Source of the DNA: Clostridium sp.
Lineage (GTDB): Bacteria; Bacillota; Clostridia; Lachnospirales; Lachnospiraceae
Assembly (NCBI GenBank): GCA_021770825.1
Contig: JAETQD010000007.1
Coordinates: 89,316 to 153,315 of the forward strand
Direction: 5' to 3'
DNA: 64,000 nt
Shown piece by piece: positions 9,151-17,221 of the stretch (position 1 is its first letter; each line of letters begins with the position of its first letter). The translations under genes were made by a program, and so were the position numbers. The notes under the pieces are model-generated. The model was not told where the DNA came from and searched no databases. It saw only the letters and a program-made list of their open reading frames with translations.

Positions 9151-10155
9151 TTCCCAGGGAAGATCGCTGTGCTCAATCCGTTTGTCGCGCATCATCAGGT
9201 CCGTAACGGCTTCTTTGGCCGATTTTCCTTCAAAAAGAACCTGGTTCACTTCCTCCACAATGGGCATGGGAACATCGTATTTCTTGGAAAGCGCCAGGGC
9301 AGCCTTGGCGGAATATACGCCTTCCACCACCATCTTGACTTCTTTCATGGCTTCCTCCATGGTATAGCCCTTGCCGATCAGAATGCCGGCTCTGCGGTTT
9401 CTGCTGTGCATGCTGGCGCAGGTGACGATCAGATCACCGATTCCTGTGAGACCCGTGAAGGTCTGGAACTTTCCTCCCATGGCGGTTCCCAGGCGGGCAA
9501 TTTCTGCGATTCCGCGGGTAATTAAGGCGGCCTTGGTATTGTCTCCGTAGCCCAGACCGTCTGCAATTCCGGCTGCCAGGGCCACCACATTCTTTAAGGC
9601 TGCTCCCACTTCAATTCCAAGAACATCGGGGCTTGTGTAAACCCGGAACACCGGACTCATGAACACCGACTGGATGTACTCTGCCACTGCCTTTTTATGG
9701 GATCCTGCCACGCAGGTGGTGGGAAGGCCGCGGCTTACCTCTTCCGCATGGCTGGGGCCGGAAAGGGCTGCAGGCTCACACTGGGGAATTTCCTCTTTTA
9801 TAATCGTGGTCATGGTGGACAGGGTGTCCTCTTCAATTCCCTTGGCCACATCCACAATGATCTGCCCCTCGGGACAGAATTCCTTCATCCGCTTTGCCGT
9901 ACTTCTCACATAGACAGAGGGCACTGCCAACACCAGCAGGTCCTTTCCCTCCATTGCCGTCTTAAGATCCGCCGTAAAGCGGATGGAATCCGGAAGCGTC
10001 ACCTCCGGGAGATTTTTATGCTTATGGGTCCGCTCCATCTCCTCGATTTCTGATGGAATGGCAGACCATAAATCCACCTGATGGCCGTTGTTGTTTAAGA
10101 GAACTGCAATGGCAGTCCCCCATGTGCCGGACCCGATGACTCCGATTTTTTCCAT
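9145..10155 (-). CDS. gpsA: Glycerol-3-phosphate dehydrogenase [NAD(P)+]
   Basis: A 336-residue, full-length GpsA. It reduces dihydroxyacetone phosphate to sn-glycerol 3-phosphate for phospholipid synthesis in the cytosol. The N-terminal Rossmann motif is G-S-G-T-W-G-T-A; the C-terminal helical domain has the G-A-A-L-K-N-V-V-A-L-A-A-G block with the catalytic Lys and the N-T-K-A-A-L-I-T-R-G segment. It directly follows plsY (18-nt gap), which uses its product. A GGGAG ribosome binding site is upstream of the ATG. Confidence 0.96.
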   Translation of the reverse strand: MEKIGVIGSGTWGTAIAVLLNNNGHQVDLWSAIPSEIEEMERTHKHKNLPEVTLPDSIRFTADLKTAMEGKDLLVLAVPSVYVRSTAKRMKEFCPEGQIIVDVAKGIEEDTLSTMTTIIKEEIPQCEPAALSGPSHAEEVSRGLPTTCVAGSHKKAVAEYIQSVFMSPVFRVYTSPDVLGIEVGAALKNVVALAAGIADGLGYGDNTKAALITRGIAEIARLGTAMGGKFQTFTGLTGIGDLIVTCASMHSRNRRAGILIGKGYTMEEAMKEVKMVVEGVYSAKAALALSKKYDVPMPIVEEVNQVLFEGKSAKEAVTDLMMRDKRIEHSDLPWEA

Positions 10156-10173
10156 GGTTCAGACTCCCTTCTA

Positions 10174-10812
10174 CTACTTTGCTTTATTACCCCACAATTT
10201 GTTTTCCGTTCCGCTTAACAGGCGTTTCACATTGGCTCTGTGGCGCCAGACTGCCATAATCATAAGAACTCCGGCCACACAGAAAAATTCCAAAAGATCG
10301 CCCTCTGCCACCTGATAGTCTCCCCGAAGGCCGTAGACCACCATCTGGATGAAAAATGCGGTCACCACCAGAATGGAGCCAAGAGATACATACCTTGTGA
10401 GAATCACAGCGCCAAGGAACAGAATGGCACATACCAGGGTCACCCGCCAGTCCATGGACACCAAAATTCCGGCCATGGAGGCGATTCCCTTTCCACCCTT
10501 AAATTTCAAGTAACAGGGGAAGTTATGTCCCAGAACCACACCAAGACCTGCGTAGAGCACATACATGTCCACGCTTTCATTGTCTTTAAACACCATCCGC
10601 ATGATCAGACAGGCAAACACAGTCTTGAAAAAATCGCCGAAAAACACAATCAGTCCGGCTTTTTTTCCAAGAACACGCAGGGCGTTGGTGGTTCCGGAAT
10701 TTCCGCTTCCGTAATTTCTGATATCAATATGGTTCATTTTTCCATACAGATACCCTGTCTGGAACAGGCCGAACACATATCCTACTGCAAGACATAAGAT
10801 TCTTGACATCAT
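10174..10812 (-). CDS. plsY: Glycerol-3-phosphate acyltransferase PlsY
   Basis: A 212-residue integral membrane protein with several hydrophobic spans. It transfers the acyl group from acyl-phosphate to glycerol 3-phosphate, the first step of phosphatidic acid synthesis in many Gram-positives. The family motifs G-S-G-N-S-G-T-T-N (about 37), G-H-N-F-P (about 90) and K-F-K-G-G-K-G are all present. Two adjacent ATG codons (10812 and 10809) follow the der stop codon directly; GGAGA is inside the der 3' end, so translation is coupled. gpsA follows. Confidence 0.96.
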   Translation of the reverse strand: MMSRILCLAVGYVFGLFQTGYLYGKMNHIDIRNYGSGNSGTTNALRVLGKKAGLIVFFGDFFKTVFACLIMRMVFKDNESVDMYVLYAGLGVVLGHNFPCYLKFKGGKGIASMAGILVSMDWRVTLVCAILFLGAVILTRYVSLGSILVVTAFFIQMVVYGLRGDYQVAEGDLLEFFCVAGVLMIMAVWRHRANVKRLLSGTENKLWGNKAK

Positions 10813-12138
10813 TTATTCTTTCTCCTTCCGCTCGCGGATGATGAATTTCAAGGAGGTTCCGCGGAAACCAAAGGCCTCTCTGATCTTGTTTTCCAGGTAT
10901 CTGGTATAGGAAAAGTGCATCAGCTCTTTGTCGTTTACAAACACCACAAAGGTGGGCGGCTTCACGGCCACCTGGGTCACGTAGTAAATCTTTAAGCGCT
11001 TTCCCTTGTCGGACGGCGGCTGCTGCATGGCCACGGCCTCTGTGACGATCTCGTTTAAGACACCTGTGGCAATCCGCAGGTTCTGATTTTCCCTGACCAT
11101 GTCAATCAATTCAAACAGTTTTCCCATTCTCTGGCCCGTAAGCGCCGATACGAACACATACTCCGCATAGGGCATGTAGGACAGGGTGTCTTTTAACTTC
11201 TTTGTATATTCGTAGATGGTCTTATCGTTCTTTTCAATGGCATCCCATTTGTTGACCACAACGATGATGCCCTTTCCTCTGTCATGGGCGATTCCGGCGA
11301 TTTTTGCATCCTGCTCCGTGACTCCCTCAGAGGCGTCAATGACCATGAGAACCACATCGGCCCGCTCCACCGCTGTCACGGTGCGGATGATGCTGTAACG
11401 CTCGATGTCTTCCTTTACCTTGCTCTTTCTCCGCAGGCCTGCCGTATCAATGAAAATGTATTCGGTTCCGTTATGGACGATTTCCGTATCCACGGCGTCT
11501 CTGGTGGTTCCGGCAATATCCGAAACGATCACACGGTTTTCGCCCAAAAGCTTATTGATAATGGACGATTTTCCCACATTGGGTTTTCCCACAATGGCGA
11601 TTCTAGGCCGGTCATCCTCCTCATCTCCGTACTGCTCCTGGCTGAAATGTTTGGTCACTTCGTCAAGAAGCTCACCAAGTCCCAGTCTGGAAGCTGCGGA
11701 AACGGCAATGGGATCCCCGATTCCCAGGTTATAGAATTCATAAATATCGTTTCCGAATTTTGCCATGCTGTCCACTTTATTGACCGCAAGGACCACAGGC
11801 TTTCTGGATTTTCTCAGCATATCGGCCACTTTGGAATCCGCATCCACCAGTCCCTGTCTCACATCCACAATGAAAATAATCACATCGGCGGTGTCAATGG
11901 CAATCTGGGCCTGCTCGCGCATCTGGGAAAGAATAATATCCCCGGAATCCGGCTCAATGCCGCCTGTATCAATTAAGGTAAAGGTATGGCTTAACCAGGT
12001 GCAGTCTGCGTAGATTCTGTCGCGGGTCACACCGGGGGTATCCTTTACAATGGAAATGGCACTGCCGGCCAGCACATTAAAAAGCGTGGACTTTCCCACA
12101 TTGGGACGGCCGACAATGGCAACTACTGGTTTACTCAT
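10813..12138 (-). CDS. der: Ribosome biogenesis GTPase Der (EngA)
   Basis: A 441-residue protein with two tandem GTPase domains and a KH-like C-terminal domain. Domain 1 has G-R-P-N-V-G-K-S-T (10-18), D-T-P-G and N-K-V-D; domain 2 has G-K-P-N-V-G-K-S-S (about 180), D-T-A-G-L-R and N-K-W-D. Der is essential for 50S subunit assembly. GAGGAG precedes the ATG. It is co-transcribed with the DUF512 gene upstream (18-nt gap) and with plsY, whose start abuts its stop codon. Confidence 0.97.
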   Translation of the reverse strand: MSKPVVAIVGRPNVGKSTLFNVLAGSAISIVKDTPGVTRDRIYADCTWLSHTFTLIDTGGIEPDSGDIILSQMREQAQIAIDTADVIIFIVDVRQGLVDADSKVADMLRKSRKPVVLAVNKVDSMAKFGNDIYEFYNLGIGDPIAVSAASRLGLGELLDEVTKHFSQEQYGDEEDDRPRIAIVGKPNVGKSSIINKLLGENRVIVSDIAGTTRDAVDTEIVHNGTEYIFIDTAGLRRKSKVKEDIERYSIIRTVTAVERADVVLMVIDASEGVTEQDAKIAGIAHDRGKGIIVVVNKWDAIEKNDKTIYEYTKKLKDTLSYMPYAEYVFVSALTGQRMGKLFELIDMVRENQNLRIATGVLNEIVTEAVAMQQPPSDKGKRLKIYYVTQVAVKPPTFVVFVNDKELMHFSYTRYLENKIREAFGFRGTSLKFIIRERKEKE

Positions 12139-12156
12139 ATTTTCTCCTCACTTCTT

Positions 12157-13554
12157 TTAAAGAACCTCTCCGTCTTCTGAAAGGTCCCGGTCTTTCATGG
12201 AAAGCTCATAGGCGCCGTGTTCTGCCGTCTGGGCTTTGGCAGCTTCCGGGTCCAAAACGGCATCCACAAAATCATATCCGCTTGATTTTACTATATTTAT
12301 GGGAATCTGTAAAGCGGCTTCTGCCTGTGCTTTTGTCACATCATCCAGGAAAATTTCTTCTCCGCTCTTAAACATGGCGGCCGGAAGAAGGAGCCGCTCT
12401 CCCAGAGACTTTCCCTTAAGCTGTGCAATTAAATCCTGCCCTGTAATGAGTCCCGCCACGGTGATCATTTCACCGAAAAAGTCATTGCGGATGGGATACA
12501 GGTGCACCTTTCTTCCCGGATATACGGCATGGAGTGTTTCCAGGAGCCGTTTGATATAGGGATAGGGGAGATACCCTGTGGCCATGGAAATCTCTTCGGC
12601 CTTTTTATCGTCCTCTTTCCCGTCCAAGGCATCCATCACTTCCTCATAGAGAAGCCGCAGCATTCCCACACCGTTTTCCAGTTGGATATAGCCGTCGTAG
12701 CGCCCCTCTTCGGGAAGCTCCCGCTCCGCTAAAATATACCACTCGTCACTGGCGTGGATGAAATGAATCTGATGCTCTTTATAAATCTTTTTCTGCCAGC
12801 GCTCAATGGTGTCGATGACCTCACAGGCATCTTCTTTCGTAAAGGGCTCCAAAGGATACAGCCCGTCCCTGAACTTTGAAAGTCCCACAGGCACCACAGA
12901 AACGCTCTGCATACAGGGGGCGTAGGCCGCAAGCTTTTCGATGGTGAATTCCAGTTCTTTCCCGTCGTTGACTCCCTTGCACAAAACAATCTGGCCGTTC
13001 ATCTCTGTTCCGGCCGCATAGAGACGGTCAATTTTCTTTAAGGCATCTCCGGCAAACCTGTTATTTAACATCTTACAGCGGAGTTCTGGATTCATGGTCT
13101 GTACGGAGATATTGATGGGCGCCAAGTGAAACCGGATAATCCGGTCTATGTCCTTGTCGCTCATGTTGGTAAGCGTAATGTAATTTCCCTGTAAAAACGA
13201 CAGTCTGGAATCATCATCTTTAAAATACAGGGTATCCCGCATCCCCGGCGGCATCTGGTCAATAAAGCAGAAAATACATTTGTTGCGGCAGGAGCGGTAG
13301 TCGCTCATGAGACCGTTTTCAAAGGTGAGTCCCAAATCCTCGCCGCCGCTTTCAATTTCAAGCTCCCATTCTTCCCCATTGGCTTTTCTGACCACCATTA
13401 TAAAGGATTCGCTGTCCGTCATATAGTCATAATCGAAAATATCTTCTATCTCTTCTCCGTCTATGGTAAGAAGAATATCACCCGGCTCCAGCTCCAGCTC
13501 TTCTCCGATAGACCCCGGCGCCACTGCTGTGATTTTATGTCCTTTATTTTTCAC
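12157..13554 (-). CDS. DUF512 family radical-SAM-like protein
   Basis: A 465-residue protein. An N-terminal PDZ-like domain (V-A-P-G-S-I-G-E-E-L-E-L-E-P-G-D) precedes an iron-sulfur cluster motif C-x3-C-x2-C at C89, C93 and C96 (S-C-R-N-K-C-I-F-C-F-I-D) with conserved D-D-D-S-R-L-S-F-L-Q-G-N-Y-I-T-L-T-N. A C-terminal DUF512 domain follows. The family is common in clostridia next to der, but its reaction is not established. I chose GTG at 13554 because AAAGGAA lies 5-9 nt upstream and the next upstream ATG (in frame, about 33 nt further) sits within the promoter -10. It is the first gene of the der-plsY-gpsA unit. Confidence 0.88.
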   Translation of the reverse strand: MKNKGHKITAVAPGSIGEELELEPGDILLTIDGEEIEDIFDYDYMTDSESFIMVVRKANGEEWELEIESGGEDLGLTFENGLMSDYRSCRNKCIFCFIDQMPPGMRDTLYFKDDDSRLSFLQGNYITLTNMSDKDIDRIIRFHLAPINISVQTMNPELRCKMLNNRFAGDALKKIDRLYAAGTEMNGQIVLCKGVNDGKELEFTIEKLAAYAPCMQSVSVVPVGLSKFRDGLYPLEPFTKEDACEVIDTIERWQKKIYKEHQIHFIHASDEWYILAERELPEEGRYDGYIQLENGVGMLRLLYEEVMDALDGKEDDKKAEEISMATGYLPYPYIKRLLETLHAVYPGRKVHLYPIRNDFFGEMITVAGLITGQDLIAQLKGKSLGERLLLPAAMFKSGEEIFLDDVTKAQAEAALQIPINIVKSSGYDFVDAVLDPEAAKAQTAEHGAYELSMKDRDLSEDGEVL

Positions 13555-13585
13555 ATTTATTCCTTTCCTTGCCTGAACTGCTATC

Positions 13586-13614
13586 ATAATACCAATGTTC
13601 GCCGGATTTGTAAA
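13586..13614 (-). promoter_or_regulatory. Promoter of the DUF512-der-plsY-gpsA operon
   Basis: TTTACA (13609-13614), 17-nt spacer, TATTAT (13586-13591). It sits about 25 nt upstream of the GTG start, supporting that start over the longer reading frame. Confidence 0.75.
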
Positions 13615-13652
13615 GAAATGATGTTCTTTTTTCAGAAATCCCATTCTCGGTA

Positions 13653-13682
13653 TTGACGAAAAACACCGAAAAATGGTATAAA
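13653..13682 (+). promoter_or_regulatory. Promoter of prs
   Basis: TTGACG (13653-13658), 18-nt spacer, TATAAA (13677-13682); GTATAA at 17 nt is the alternative. It is back to back with the DUF512 promoter. Confidence 0.65.
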
Positions 13683-13730
13683 CAATACGAAAGAACCGAA
13701 TAATGTATAGATAGCGGAGGAGTCTTTGAC

Positions 13731-14939
13731 ATGTCAAATCAGTACGTTTTCAACGACCGGCTTCCCATTGCGCCTTTAAAGATCGCTGCTCTGGAAAGCT
13801 GCCATGACCTTGCCACAAAGGTCAATGACCATATTGTGAATTTCCGTCGCAATGACGCGGAGGAGCTGAAACGCAGACAGCAGAATCTTCAGTACAGGGG
13901 TTACGATGTGGATTCTTATCTTCTGGACTGCGCCTGCCCGCGGTTTGGAAGCGGAGAAGCCAAAGGTGTAGTGAGAGAATCAGTACGCGGTACCGATATT
14001 TTTGCCATGGTAGATGTGACCAATCATTCTCTGACCTACAAAATGTCCGGATATATCAACCATATGTCTCCGGATGACCATTATCAGGATTTAAAGCGCA
14101 TCATCGGCGCTTGTGCTTCCACAGCACACAGAATCAACGTGATTATGCCGTTCCTCTATGAGAGCCGCCAGCATAAGAGAACCAACCGCGAGTCCCTGGA
14201 CTGCGCTATGGCACTGGAAGAGCTGGTTTCCATGGGAGTTTCCAACATTATCACCTTCGACGCCCATGATCCCCGGGTACAGAACGCCATTCCCTTATCC
14301 GGACTGGACAACTTCATGCCCACCTATCAGTTCGTGAAAGCACTTTTCAAGCATGATAAGACCTTAAAAATTGACAAGGATCATTTAATGGTAATCAGCC
14401 CCGACGAGGGAGCCATGAACCGTGCCGTATATCTGGCCAACAACCTGGGCGTGGATATGGGTATGTTCTATAAGAGACGTGATTACTCCAAGGTCATCAA
14501 CGGAAGAAACCCCATCGTAGCCCATGAGTTCCTTGGAAGCTCCGTGGAAGGTAAGACCGTTCTGATTATCGACGATATGATCGCATCCGGCGAGAGTATG
14601 CTGGATACCGCCAAGGAGTTAAAGAACAGAAAGGCCGCCAAGGTAGCCGTATGCTGTACCTTCGGACTTTTCACCAACGGCTTTGAGAAATTCGATGAAT
14701 TCTACAACAAGGGCTACATCGACAGCGTGGTTACCACTAACTTAAACTACCGTTCTCCGGAGCTGTTTAACAGAGAGTGGTATGTGGAGGCAGATATGAG
14801 TAAGTATATTGCCGCCATCATCAACTCCTTAAACCACGACGCTTCCATCGGCAATGTTTTATCGCCCACAGAGAAGATTCAGAAGTTAATTAAAAAATAC
14901 AATGCAGGCGGATACGATTATTACCAGAAACTTGGTTGA
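13731..14939 (+). CDS. prs: Ribose-phosphate pyrophosphokinase (long clostridial form)
   Basis: A 402-residue PRPP synthetase that makes phosphoribosyl pyrophosphate from ribose 5-phosphate and ATP for nucleotide, His and Trp synthesis. The PRPP-binding loop V-L-I-I-D-D-M-I-A-S-G-E-S is at about 281-293, and I-T-F-D-A-H-D-P-R carries the catalytic His region. It is longer than the usual 310-320 residues because of N-terminal and internal additions, a form I associate with Lachnospiraceae. The ATG has GGAGGAG 9 nt upstream. It stands alone and divergent from the der operon. Confidence 0.92.
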   Translation: MSNQYVFNDRLPIAPLKIAALESCHDLATKVNDHIVNFRRNDAEELKRRQQNLQYRGYDVDSYLLDCACPRFGSGEAKGVVRESVRGTDIFAMVDVTNHSLTYKMSGYINHMSPDDHYQDLKRIIGACASTAHRINVIMPFLYESRQHKRTNRESLDCAMALEELVSMGVSNIITFDAHDPRVQNAIPLSGLDNFMPTYQFVKALFKHDKTLKIDKDHLMVISPDEGAMNRAVYLANNLGVDMGMFYKRRDYSKVINGRNPIVAHEFLGSSVEGKTVLIIDDMIASGESMLDTAKELKNRKAAKVAVCCTFGLFTNGFEKFDEFYNKGYIDSVVTTNLNYRSPELFNREWYVEADMSKYIAAIINSLNHDASIGNVLSPTEKIQKLIKKYNAGGYDYYQKLG

Positions 14940-14986
14940 TCCGCCGGTTCCCGTTTGCAAGGCCAACCCGAATCCGTAAACTATAA

Positions 14987-15025
14987 TGCCCGCATGAACC
15001 CCGATATTCTGGGCTCGTGCGGGCA
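14987..15025 (+). terminator. Hairpin downstream of prs
   Basis: An 11-bp stem (TGCCCGCATGA / TCGTGCGGGCA, one G-T pair) with an inner CCC/GGG pairing lies 48 nt after the prs stop codon. The following T-tract is weak (ATTGTATTATAG), so it may be an inefficient or factor-assisted terminator. Confidence 0.5.
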
Positions 15026-15153
15026 ATTGTATTATAGTAACTGAACAGACATGTATGGAACAACCTATGATGTGAGATATCAGCATTTTTATACGATTAT
15101 TCTATTAAGTACCGCTTTTTAATTTTTCTTATCCATATTTTACTATTCTAATT

Positions 15154-15708
15154 CTAGCGTGTATTGTCGCCGCCATTAACTACACGAAGGCTATAATTTC
15201 CATTTCCATGCAAATTGTACCAATGTTCAATAAAATGAGCTCCTGATGGATCTGCGAACCATGCCTGGTAAATGATTCTGTAATTTCCGGGCTCATCCAT
15301 CCAACAAGAATCTATGTTTGTGTCTGTAAGTAAGCCGTAAGCACTTATGGATCTCGCACGGAAAACTTCAGTAGCCCAATCTTCTACGGAATATTGGGAT
15401 GCATTCACAGTATATTTAACTCTGGTAGTCAATTCCCCAACAGTATATTGCGAAGGCCCAACAGAAGATGTTTTAGTAGAGGTGTATATCCATTCCCCAT
15501 TTGCGCCGAATGGGCTTATGGGAGAAGTATAAGAACTATAATAAGTAGCCGGAACATTTTCATCAACCCATTTAGAGCGTTCCTCAAGAGTCATTGTGCG
15601 TGGATCATATTCATCTAGAGTTACATGGCGTGTGCTAGCGAAACTTATAGAATGCATTATAAAAGCAAAAATCATGGTTAATATAGTAATTTTCTTCATC
15701 CTTTTCAT
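15154..15708 (-). CDS. Secreted protein of unknown function
   Basis: A 184-residue protein I do not recognise. A clear signal peptide (basic M-K-R-M-K-K, then a hydrophobic core I-T-I-L-T-M-I-F-A-F-I-M) ends with S-F-A-S, a likely signal peptidase I site near residue 24. The mature part is rich in S, T, Y and W and ends with a G-x-H-F-I-E-H-W-Y-N-L-H-G-N segment. It has no further membrane span. The start ATG at 15708 has AAGGGAG upstream; a longer frame to 15777 has no ribosome binding site. Base composition is more AT-rich than the core genes, and the region upstream has a -10 but no convincing -35. Confidence 0.6.
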   Translation of the reverse strand: MKRMKKITILTMIFAFIMHSISFASTRHVTLDEYDPRTMTLEERSKWVDENVPATYYSSYTSPISPFGANGEWIYTSTKTSSVGPSQYTVGELTTRVKYTVNASQYSVEDWATEVFRARSISAYGLLTDTNIDSCWMDEPGNYRIIYQAWFADPSGAHFIEHWYNLHGNGNYSLRVVNGGDNTR

Positions 15709-16075
15709 ACATATCTCCCTTCTGCCTCCATTCAGATGGAGACTTAAAAATAATGAAAGCCTTGTGGTTACTCTCATGTAGTAAATTATAAATATCGTCC
15801 ATTTATTTAGTGTTCCAGATGTCGGCTATAATCGTCCAGTTACTTTTATAAAATGGGGCGCGAAACTATTCCAATATTGACTTTAAAGTTCATATCCAAC
15901 AATATGCCCGTTGATGAGCAATTGATAAAATTGGCGAACATTAACATCATGCAAATTATTTTTGATAGATTTTAATATAGTTTTGCTTCTTTATTGTAAT
16001 TTATTTAGATATATGATATAATATTTTCAGAAAAAAAAGTCAAGATGAATATTGAAAAAGGAGAAATTTAAAAAA
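15709..16075. other. AT-rich divergent intergenic region with ATCGTCCA direct repeats
   Basis: No gene is visible in these 367 nt. A TATAAT-like -10 for the minus-strand gene lies near 15785. Two exact copies of ATCGTCCA (15794-15801 and 15831-15838) are 37 nt apart, the nearer one where a -35 would be expected. The pattern would suit an activator-dependent promoter, but this is inference. Confidence 0.4.
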
Positions 16076-17008
16076 ATGAAAAAAATATTATTTACATTAA
16101 TCCCTTTCCTATTTCTTATGAGCTGTGCCTCTGCCCTCTCACAAAATCAGACAGACCATGTACCCGCCATGGAAGAGCTTTCTGAATTTTCCGCTTTTCA
16201 TTCCAAAGAGGAGTATGAGAATGAACTGCTTAGAATTAAAAATATAATAGATGCCGCAGCCTATGAGGAAATTTGCGGAATCTATGAGGAAAGCCTAAAT
16301 GAATGGGTGGCGGCGCAAGAGGAGTTAAAAATTGACCGCACGGAAATTACATTTTCCAGGGACGCATTGTTAATGGATGAACAGACCGGAAAACGTCTGT
16401 ATAATAATTTTTTCGTGGAAGTTGACATTTATCTTAAAAAGGACGTGGAGCTTTTGATGAGCGAAGAGATGGACAGTCTTTTCCGTCAGATACAGGAAGC
16501 TTTAAACAAAACTCCGTATGGACGGTTCACACTCAATACCTTAACGGTTGTCTGCCATGGAAGCTATGCTGGAATCACTGATCTAACCGATTTCAGGACT
16601 TCCTCCTATGCGATTTCAGATCTCAACTTTCAACCGGTGCTTGACGAAGAAGAATCTGAGATGCAGACGCAGGTTTATGAGTATTTGCAGGAATTTAACC
16701 ATGAGGTATTTGAGGATGACCTGTATGGAAGCTTTAATGTATCGCTGAGACATTTTGGTATTGAGGAAGAATCTCAAAGATTCTATATGGAGATTCCCAT
16801 ATACTCGGCGCCCTTTGACATGGACGAAGAAAGCTTTAAGGAAGATCTGAATAACCAGATCGAAAAACTATATCAATTAATTATAACGAAAGACAGCTTT
16901 GTAAACTATTTAAAGGAAAAAAATGTCACAACTATGACGATTTCCCTGTATGTTCCCTGGGACAGGGAGGCAACGGATTCTTATAGGATTTATGATTTTG
17001 ACCTATAA
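16076..17008 (+). CDS. Putative lipoprotein of unknown function
   Basis: A 310-residue protein. It starts MKKILFTLIPFLFLMSC, a lipoprotein signal with a lipobox L-M-S-C, so it should be lipidated at Cys17 and held on the outer face of the membrane. The mature protein is acidic and appears to hold two similar alpha/beta segments (about 90-170 and 205-300), each with a pattern like E-x-D-I-Y-L / M-E-I-P-I-Y-S and T-L-x-V / T-I-S-L-Y-V-P, possibly an internal duplication. ATG at 16076 was chosen because AAAGGAG lies 10-13 nt upstream; TTG at 16052 would place that site inside the gene. I do not recognise the family. Confidence 0.6.
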   Translation: MKKILFTLIPFLFLMSCASALSQNQTDHVPAMEELSEFSAFHSKEEYENELLRIKNIIDAAAYEEICGIYEESLNEWVAAQEELKIDRTEITFSRDALLMDEQTGKRLYNNFFVEVDIYLKKDVELLMSEEMDSLFRQIQEALNKTPYGRFTLNTLTVVCHGSYAGITDLTDFRTSSYAISDLNFQPVLDEEESEMQTQVYEYLQEFNHEVFEDDLYGSFNVSLRHFGIEEESQRFYMEIPIYSAPFDMDEESFKEDLNNQIEKLYQLIITKDSFVNYLKEKNVTTMTISLYVPWDREATDSYRIYDFDL

Positions 17009-17027
17009 AAACAGTGGAGAAAAGGCG

Positions 17028-17059
17028 GCCGGGAAATGCCAGTTTTCGCATTTCCCGGC
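17028..17059. terminator. Hairpin between the lipoprotein and S9 peptidase genes
   Basis: A perfect 12-bp stem (GCCGGGAAATGC / GCATTTCCCGGC) with an 8-nt loop sits between convergent genes. The minus-strand flank is CGCCTTTTC, the plus-strand flank is TATCGCTTTC; it probably serves as a bidirectional terminator. Confidence 0.6.
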
Positions 17060-17221
17060 TATCGCTTTCTAAGCGGATTTCAGATTTTCCAGAACTTCTT
17101 TTATCCGATTCATACTGATTTCCAGTGACAACACCCGGATTTTCAGTAACCATAGTATAGCATTCGACAGAAATCGGGTCAATACAACTTTCAGTTGCAT
17201 AACTGGCGGCGAACCAGGTTC

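Noticed and set aside
12157..13737. Long DUF512 frame reaching over the prs promoter
   Set aside because: The first 61 codons cover both divergent promoters; a GTG with a good ribosome binding site fits better.
16052..16075. TTG start for the lipoprotein
   Set aside because: The ribosome binding site AAAGGAG would be inside the gene; ATG at 16076 gives a clean lipoprotein signal.
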